Source: a virus. Taken from it: a stretch of DNA of 42,597 bases. The notes beneath the pieces were generated by a model. The model was not told the DNA's origin and did no database searches. It saw only the letters and a list, made by a program, of their open reading frames with translations. The position numbers and the translations under genes were made by a program. The stretch covers positions 1,697 through 44,293 of the IMG/VR virus record IMGVR_UViG_3300029319_000091, one strand, 5' to 3'. This document shows positions 38,085 to 42,597 of this stretch, piece by piece. Within the stretch, counting starts at the first letter, position 1. Each line of letters starts with the position of its first letter.

Positions 38085-38149
38085 AATCAGTCTCCTAGTT
38101 TGTGTTGGCCTGCTTGTTAGTGAAATCACTTTGCCTTGGGCCTGAGCGG

Positions 38150-38177
38150 ATTATACTCAATTACGCATTACGGTCAA
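38150..38177 (-). promoter_or_regulatory. Sigma70-like promoter of the ribozyme operon
   Basis: On the minus strand -35 TTGACC (38177-38172) and -10 TATAAT (38155-38150) are separated by 16 bp, the best promoter match in the window. Transcription should begin near 38143 and leave a leader of about 60 bases before the PP-loop gene. The 13-bp direct repeats cover the -35 box and spacer. Confidence 0.8.
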
Positions 38178-38195
38178 CACTATACGCATTACGGT
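38162..38195. repeat. 13-bp direct repeats over the promoter
   Basis: TACGCATTACGGT occurs at 38162-38174 and 38183-38195, exactly 21 bp apart (two helical turns, same DNA face); a partial third copy (TACGGTGCATT) follows. The first copy overlaps the -35 box and spacer of the minus promoter, so a bound regulator would block or modulate it. The spot is also upstream of the small terminase gene. Confidence 0.7.
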
Positions 38196-38267
38196 GTACG
38201 GTGCATTCCAGCGGGGATCCTGAGATCGTAGAATCAAAGTCAGTTAATTATTGATCAGGGAATAGTA

Positions 38268-38744
38268 ATGGCAGGCAAACAAATGAGTCCGAAACGTCTT
38301 CATTTCGCAAGGTGCGTTGCCTCAGGGATGACCTATGCAGATTCCTATCGTGAGGCTTTTGAGCCTGCTGACTCAACTACCTCTGCAAGCATCCATACAC
38401 TAGCTTCGAGGCTCATGGCAGAGGTTGAGATTAGGTCAAGGGTAGACCTGCTGATCAAAGCCAGAGAGCGGGCAGTAGTAGATAAAGCGGTCACAGATCG
38501 TGAGAAGGTCACTGATCACTTAAGGGAGGCTCTAGCCGGAGGAGAGACTGATCAACTAAGGCTAAGGGCTGCTGAGTTGCTAGGTAAAGCTAGTGGTCTA
38601 TTCAGTACAGAAGTCAACGTGACTACTCAAGAGAGAGACTCCTCCCAAGTAGCTAGTGAGATCCAAGAGAAGTTAGCTGGATTGCTAGGATCCAAGGAGA
38701 TCGATCAAGAAGAAGCAGAGTCCGACCACGAGAATGTTCACTGA
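38268..38744 (+). CDS. terS: Terminase small subunit
   Basis: This 158-residue protein has an N-terminal helix-turn-helix region typical of small terminases (SPKRLHFARCVASGMTYADS, YREAF) and a helical oligomerisation part (DREKVTDHLREALAGGETDQ), with an acidic tail. It recognises the packaging site and feeds DNA to the large subunit encoded 0.4 kb downstream. AGGGA precedes the ATG; a TAGAAT box at 38229-38234 is a possible -10. The 0.4-kb gap to the large subunit, with its own operators, is unusual. Confidence 0.8.
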   Translation: MAGKQMSPKRLHFARCVASGMTYADSYREAFEPADSTTSASIHTLASRLMAEVEIRSRVDLLIKARERAVVDKAVTDREKVTDHLREALAGGETDQLRLRAAELLGKASGLFSTEVNVTTQERDSSQVASEIQEKLAGLLGSKEIDQEEAESDHENVH

Positions 38745-38966
38745 GGCGTAAACCAGGATGAAAATCCAAGAGGATTTTCACCTGGGGGGCACCCCCCTGA
38801 ACGCATACGCGCACACATATACATATACATAGTAATCCACTCAAATAATTACAACTTTTTCTAAAATTACACCTGGGTTTACTTAAGCTCTCCCTTTTTT
38901 TCTCAGAAAACACCCTAGGAGTCCCATATGCCCAAAAATTTTTTTTAAAATTTTCGAGTTATTCTG
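38745..38966 (+). other. Intergenic hairpins after terS
   Basis: No gene is seen. CCAGG-AT-GAAAATCC-AAGA-GGATTTTC-A-CCTGG (38753-38785) forms a 13-bp stem with a small internal loop. GGGGGG-CA-CCCCCC (38084+700: 38784-38789 with 38792-38797) follows and overlaps it, so the two compete. An alternating CACACATATACATATACAT stretch and a T/A run (38936-38954) follow. The first stem may end or protect the terS transcript, but it has no U-tract. Confidence 0.5.
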
Positions 38967-38994
38967 TTGCTTTCCTTGTCAATACCCTTAATAT
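38967..38994 (+). promoter_or_regulatory. Promoter candidate for terL and late genes
   Basis: TTGCTT (38967-38972) and TAATAT (38989-38994) are 16 bp apart. Transcription would start near 39001, immediately before the palindromic operator region. An overlapping TTGTCA/TAAACT pair (15 bp) is an alternative. Confidence 0.4.
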
Positions 38995-39011
38995 GCTAAA
39001 CTGTTAGTTTC

Positions 39012-39137
39012 AAGTTATGACTTAGTAGTCTACTTAGCTCAGTCATAACTTATTCTTAGTAGAACAATTAATGCCCTGACGGGCATATAGTTAAATGAAC
39101 ATAACCTAGTGATCACTTAGCTTAGTAGACTACTTAG
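39012..39137. promoter_or_regulatory. Palindrome cluster (operators) before terL
   Basis: AAGTTATGACT (39012-39022) and AGTCATAACTT (39041-39051) are perfect 11-bp inverted arms around the site CTTAGTAGTCTACTTAG (39021-39037). A second site CTTAGTAGACTACTTAG lies at 39121-39137, 9 bases before the terL ATG, next to AGTGATCACT (39108-39117). ATGCCC-TGAC-GGGCAT (39071-39086) is an extra perfect hairpin. The 17-mers match those before the primase gene at 15 of 17 positions or nearly so. The last site overlaps the ribosome-binding region. Confidence 0.65.
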
Positions 39138-39145
39138 GGGAACCT

Positions 39146-40657
39146 ATGCCCTTAAAAGACCGTATAGATCCAAACCTTTTAAAGAACGTAGAAAACCTTC
39201 CTGTATCAGATCAGGAGGAACTTCTTAAGTTAATAGAAGAGCTGGAGGAGGCTGAAAGAAAAGAAGCCGCCCAAGACTCCTTTATGAACTTTGTGAAGTA
39301 TGCGTGGCCTGCGTTTATTGAAGGCAGGCACCACAAGATCATGGGTAACGCCTTTGATCGTGTTGCATCAGGTGAGTTGAAGCGTTTAATCGTTAATATG
39401 CCGCCAAGGCATACTAAATCAGAGTTTGCATCGTATTTATTACCGGCATGGTTTTTGGGCAGATTCCCAGAAAAAAAGATCATACAGACCGCCCATACCG
39501 CAGAACTCTCCGTTGGATTTGGTAGAAAGGTTCGTAACCTAGTAGATAGTGATGATTTCAAGAAGGTATTTTCTAAAGTTGCCTTAAGGGCCGACTCCAA
39601 GGCAGCAGGCCGTTGGAGTACCAATGAAGGTGGTGAATACTTCGCTATCGGTGTTGGTGGTGCTGTAACAGGAAAAGGTGCAGATCTCCTAATTATCGAC
39701 GACCCTCACAGCGAGCAAGAAGGTCAAAGCGCAGACCCGTCAGTTTTTGACAAGGTCTATGAATGGTACACATCCGGCCCTAGGCAGCGTTTACAGCCAG
39801 GTGGAGCTATCGTTGTGGTGATGACACGATGGCATAAGCGTGATTTGACGGGACAGATACTTAAATCATCACTACAAAGATCCGGCACAGATGAGTGGGA
39901 GCTGATCGAGTTTCCGGCAATTATGCCCTCAGGGAACCCCTTGTGGCCTGAGTTCTGGCCAAAAGAGGAATTGGAGTCGTTGAGAAACGAACTTCCTTCC
40001 CCTAAATGGAATGCCCAGTACCAGCAGAATCCTACCTCAGAAGAGGGCGCACTGGTTAAAAGGGAATGGTGGCGTGAATGGGAGGAGGATCGGCCACCCC
40101 CTTGTGAGTTCATTATACAGTCCTGGGATACAGCATTTTTAAAGACCCAGCGTTCAGACTACTCAGCCTGTACAACGTGGGGTGTGTTCTACAAGACAGA
40201 TGATGAGGGCCTTCAACAGCCTAATATCATACTAATGGATTCATTTAAGGAGCGTCTTGAGTTCCCAGAACTTAAGAAAAAAGCCTATGAATACTGGTCT
40301 GAGTGGCAACCTGATGCCTTTGTGGTGGAGGCTAAAGCCGCTGGGACACCGTTGATATTTGAATTAAGGGCGATGGGTATCCCTGTAAGCGAATACACGC
40401 CTTCGAGGGGAAACGACAAAATAGCCCGTGTGAATGCCGTTGCAGATCTATTTGCATCAGGGATAGTATGGGCACCCAAACTGCGCTATGCAGAGGAAGT
40501 GATCGAGGAATTTGCGGCATTTCCTGCCGGAGAGCATGACGATCTGGTGGATTCATCCACACAGGCGCTGCTTAGATTCAGGCAGGGAGGCTTTTTGAAG
40601 CTAAACTCTGACGAAGAGGACGAGCCTTTTTACCAGAGAAAAGCAAACTACTACTAG
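39146..40657 (+). CDS. terL: Terminase large subunit
   Basis: This 503-residue protein is the packaging ATPase and nuclease. Walker A-like NMPPRHTKSE (84-93) and Walker B LLIIDDP (181-187) are clear, with VMTRWHKRDL as the following motor motif. The nuclease domain has the acidic triad regions SWDTAF, VVEAKAAG and HDDLVDS. It pumps DNA into the prohead through the portal (encoded from 41985). It begins the late plus-strand block under a palindromic operator region. Confidence 0.95.
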   Translation: MPLKDRIDPNLLKNVENLPVSDQEELLKLIEELEEAERKEAAQDSFMNFVKYAWPAFIEGRHHKIMGNAFDRVASGELKRLIVNMPPRHTKSEFASYLLPAWFLGRFPEKKIIQTAHTAELSVGFGRKVRNLVDSDDFKKVFSKVALRADSKAAGRWSTNEGGEYFAIGVGGAVTGKGADLLIIDDPHSEQEGQSADPSVFDKVYEWYTSGPRQRLQPGGAIVVVMTRWHKRDLTGQILKSSLQRSGTDEWELIEFPAIMPSGNPLWPEFWPKEELESLRNELPSPKWNAQYQQNPTSEEGALVKREWWREWEEDRPPPCEFIIQSWDTAFLKTQRSDYSACTTWGVFYKTDDEGLQQPNIILMDSFKERLEFPELKKKAYEYWSEWQPDAFVVEAKAAGTPLIFELRAMGIPVSEYTPSRGNDKIARVNAVADLFASGIVWAPKLRYAEEVIEEFAAFPAGEHDDLVDSSTQALLRFRQGGFLKLNSDEEDEPFYQRKANYY

Positions 40658-40664
40658 GATTATT

Positions 40665-41009
40665 ATGTCTGACAAGAAAAAACCCGCCTACTTCAGGCTA
40701 ATGAAGCTTAGAGAAGAAAAAGAAGCAAAGAGACGCAAGCCTACAAGCGGCTTAAAAGGCACAAAGCTGGATCGTGAAAGGGGTGATTCCTCTAAGTCAT
40801 TGGATCCTAAATCGTTAACAGCGTCAGGAAGAAAGGCCGCTGGCAGAACAAAACAGAGTAGACGAGGTACAGCCAAGGTAAAAAAGGCTAGACCAGCGTA
40901 TACCGAGGTCGAAAGACCACCTACAACAACTGTTGCCCATGAAAAAAGGCACCGTAGTATGAAAACGGGCGGCAGGGTCAGGATGGACGGTACAGCAAAA
41001 CCCAGATAA
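40665..41009 (+). CDS. Small basic protein, unknown
   Basis: This 114-residue Lys/Arg-rich, probably disordered protein (KKKPAYFRLMKLREEKEAKR, then a Ser/Arg-rich middle and KTGGRVRMDGTAKPR) lies 7 bases after terL. Similar basic small proteins between terminase and portal genes are common in marine phages as I remember them. It might bind DNA or be a scaffold-type helper; no domain is seen. Confidence 0.65.
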   Translation: MSDKKKPAYFRLMKLREEKEAKRRKPTSGLKGTKLDRERGDSSKSLDPKSLTASGRKAAGRTKQSRRGTAKVKKARPAYTEVERPPTTTVAHEKRHRSMKTGGRVRMDGTAKPR

Positions 41010-41017
41010 GGAGCCTG

Positions 41018-41707
41018 ATGGCTTTCCTGCAAAGCAATATCCCGCATTTTAAATGCTGGGTTAGGAAAGAATACACCCACAACCACCAGAAATATCATGG
41101 TGAGTTTATTCATGCGATGGCTATCGCGGTTACCTCGATGCCTTGTAGATGCCTGAGTTTCCAGTTGATATTCACTGGAGCAGAGACCTATGACACCGAT
41201 GAACCGAATATTCATGGTGGCGCGATGTGGGCCAGGATGCCGATTACAGCTTTAGTGGCAGATACCCCATTTGAGGAATGGCCTGAACCGATGGAGGTGT
41301 GGGCAGCACAACCCTGGGATTGCTCGTCAAGGACACACAGTGTCTATGTCTTGGACAGGGCAACCCCGTGTCCTTGGCTTGCAAAGATCGATAACAAGCT
41401 TTATCCGGCAAAATACTACTTTACGGTAGATTATACGGACTCAGAGATAGCGGATGACCCAGCGCAACACAAGCAGTCTCATGTCATGGAGTTGCTGGAT
41501 GCCGGCAAATGGACAGGGAATATTGTGGCATTACCCAACAATCGTGTGAGGGTGACACACCCCGCATGGTTTGAGACAGGAGAAGGTGCGCCGGATTTCA
41601 GGCCATCACAGCATATTCATTACAGTAAGTCAGATCTAGACTACACGCTGGATGTAAATAAGGTTTTTAACAACTTATACGCAGAGGATTTAGATGAAGA
41701 AATCTAA
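41018..41707 (+). CDS. Conserved late protein between terL and portal, unknown
   Basis: This 229-residue, Trp/Pro/His-rich protein contains FKCWVRKEYTHNHQKYHGEF, HGGAMWARMPITALV, WAAQPWDCSSRTHSVYVLDR and CPWLAKIDNKLYPAKYYFTV. The overall look is beta-rich and globular. I recall highly similar proteins at this same place in many uncultured marine phages, with no known function. Its end overlaps the next gene by 14 bases. Confidence 0.75.
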   Translation: MAFLQSNIPHFKCWVRKEYTHNHQKYHGEFIHAMAIAVTSMPCRCLSFQLIFTGAETYDTDEPNIHGGAMWARMPITALVADTPFEEWPEPMEVWAAQPWDCSSRTHSVYVLDRATPCPWLAKIDNKLYPAKYYFTVDYTDSEIADDPAQHKQSHVMELLDAGKWTGNIVALPNNRVRVTHPAWFETGEGAPDFRPSQHIHYSKSDLDYTLDVNKVFNNLYAEDLDEEI

Positions 41708-41984
41708 AGGTTACATGAGAGGCGGCAAGACAAAAGGAATGGCCGCTGGCGGAAAGCTTAAGATGGTTGAAAAGGACGGGAAACAGGTTCCGTTTTTTGC
41801 TGCCGATGGTAAAGGTAAAATGGCTGGGGGTGGATCTGTGCCCTCTACAAAAGGTTATTTTAAAGGTGGAAAGACAAAAGGTATGGCTGCTGGCGGCAAG
41901 ATGAAATCTAAAGGCACCGCTGGCGGAGGAGTCGCCAGAGGCAGTGGCGCAGCCAGACCCCAAGCATTTAGGAAGAATGGCTAA
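41694..41984 (+). CDS. Gly/Lys-rich repeat protein
   Basis: This 96-residue protein contains an internal duplication: KGYMRGGKTKGMAAGGKLK and KGYFKGGKTKGMAAGGKMK, separated by about 40 residues. The rest is Gly, Ala and Lys-rich and should be disordered and positively charged. It overlaps the preceding gene and abuts the portal ATG. Possible DNA- or capsid-associated peptide; function unknown. Confidence 0.7.
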   Translation: MKKSKGYMRGGKTKGMAAGGKLKMVEKDGKQVPFFAADGKGKMAGGGSVPSTKGYFKGGKTKGMAAGGKMKSKGTAGGGVARGSGAARPQAFRKNG

Positions 41985-42597
41985 ATGGCTGTAGATAAGT
42001 CAATGACAGGAAACCCTCTAGGCTACCTAGATCAGGAGCAAGATGCCTTGGAGATAGAGATCGAGAACCCTGAGTCGGTATCTATTGAGACCGAAGATGG
42101 AGGGGTAATCCTTGACTTTGATCCAGATGCTTCCACGCTCTATGAGCTTGGCAGGCTTCCCCATGATGCAAATCTGGCAGAGGTTATTGACGATAACGAA
42201 CTACACTCAATTGCCTCAGAGCTAATTGGGTTATTTCAGTCAGACAAGGAAAGCAGATCGGATTGGGAAAGATCCTATGTGGATGGCCTAGATTTGCTTG
42301 GTTTAAAGCATGAAGACAGGACAACCCCTTGGGATGGCGCTTGTGGCGTATTTCACCCCCTTCTTTCTGAGTCGGTAATTAAGTTTCAGTCTCAGGCGAT
42401 ACAGGAGATATTCCCAGCGGGAGGCCCTGTAAAAACATCAATAGTCGGCAAGATGACCGATGAAAAGGAAAAGCAGGCTCTTAGGGTTCAGGACTACCTA
42501 AACTATCTGTTAACAGAACAGATGACTGAGTATCGATCAGAGACAGAGAAAATGTTGTTTTCTTTGCCTTTGGCGGGTAGCGCCTTTAGAAAAGTTT
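41985..42597 (+). CDS. Portal protein, N-terminal part (P22-type), cut by window
   Basis: The frame from ATG 41985 is open to the window edge (about 204 residues). After an acidic N-terminus it reads SDKESRSDWERSYVDGLDLL, then TTPWDGACGVFHPLLSESVI and KFQSQAIQEIFPAGGPVKT, the pattern of P22-like portal proteins. The dodecameric portal forms the vertex through which terminase pumps DNA. It directly follows the Gly-rich protein gene. The C-terminal two thirds lie outside the window. Confidence 0.88.
   Translation, partial: MAVDKSMTGNPLGYLDQEQDALEIEIENPESVSIETEDGGVILDFDPDASTLYELGRLPHDANLAEVIDDNELHSIASELIGLFQSDKESRSDWERSYVDGLDLLGLKHEDRTTPWDGACGVFHPLLSESVIKFQSQAIQEIFPAGGPVKTSIVGKMTDEKEKQALRVQDYLNYLLTEQMTEYRSETEKMLFSLPLAGSAFRKV

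Larger units (their letters stand above)
33902..38100 (-). repeat. Repeated AACTAGGAG ribosome-binding cassette
   Basis: Six genes of this operon carry the same 9-mer AACTAGGAG just before the start: minus-strand positions 38100-38092, 37068-37060, 36632-36624, 36107-36099, 34992-34984 and 33910-33902. Several continue with a similar GAATTGAA-type spacer. Four of the six directly follow a hammerhead or hammerhead-like element at 7-12 bases. It is a strong SD embedded in a duplicated module rather than chance similarity. Confidence 0.85.

Noticed and set aside
40688-41215. 175-residue minus-strand frame opposite two late genes
   Set aside because: It is antisense to two well-placed plus genes and has no RBS or recognisable domain.
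1-42597. CRISPR arrays, tRNAs, insertion sequences, integrase/attachment sites
   Set aside because: I saw no regularly spaced repeats, tRNA T-arm signatures, transposase motifs or integrase motifs in the window.

Overview
This window is a piece of a tailed-phage genome, most likely a lytic marine podovirus-like phage of a Gram-negative bacterium. The evidence is the set of hallmark genes: both terminase subunits, a P22-type portal, a P22 gp10-like tail protein, a 2913-residue ejected 'polyvalent' protein, a GH24 endolysin, and an overlapping spanin pair, which implies an outer membrane. Several small Lys-rich and Gly-rich proteins are of the kind I associate with uncultured marine phages. No integrase, tRNA, CRISPR array or insertion sequence is visible. 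The window starts inside one gene and stops inside the portal gene, so it is not a complete genome, and no DNA polymerase is seen here.

Layout. (1) 1-21671, plus strand: membrane and small basic proteins, the lysis cassette (i-spanin, o-spanin, HExxH protein, endolysin), then tail and internal virion proteins ending in the giant gene. (2) 21838-27422, minus strand: a tight early operon of about 13 overlapping genes for recombination and DNA modification. It includes a RecB/Cas4-like nuclease, an annealing-protein candidate, a NinB-like protein, a GIY-YIG nuclease, a cytosine-5 methyltransferase and a YbcO/DUF1364 nuclease. (3) 27530-30413, plus strand: a RusA resolvase and a T7 gp4-like primase-helicase, closed by two intrinsic terminators. 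(4) 30414-31325: a mostly non-coding region with an AT-rich palindrome, a three-stem RNA candidate, one small gene and a strong pseudoknot candidate. (5) 31326-38084, minus strand: an accessory operon with a PAPS-reductase-like PP-loop protein, an AbrB/SymE-like protein, several orphans, and a MoxR ATPase / coiled-coil / metallopeptidase-VWA triad. (6) 38268-42597, plus strand: terminase small and large subunits, structural orphans and the start of the portal gene.

Most notable result: spacers of the accessory minus-strand operon carry hammerhead self-cleaving ribozymes. Two are canonical type I (35004-35063 and 36639-36696). One is a probable type II (37076-37131). One is a type II-like copy with an altered core (36116-36173). 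Each starts at or within a few bases of the upstream stop codon and is followed by the same Shine-Dalgarno cassette (AACTAGGAG) and the next gene. The arrangement looks like a ribozyme-based way to cut one long phage transcript into separate gene units. A good sigma70 promoter (TTGACC, 16 bp, TATAAT) overlapped by 13-bp direct repeats drives this operon.

Other regulatory structure: a 17-bp palindromic site (consensus CTWAGTAKWCTACTTAG) occurs both before the primase-helicase gene and before the large terminase gene, suggesting that one phage regulator links early replication with late packaging.
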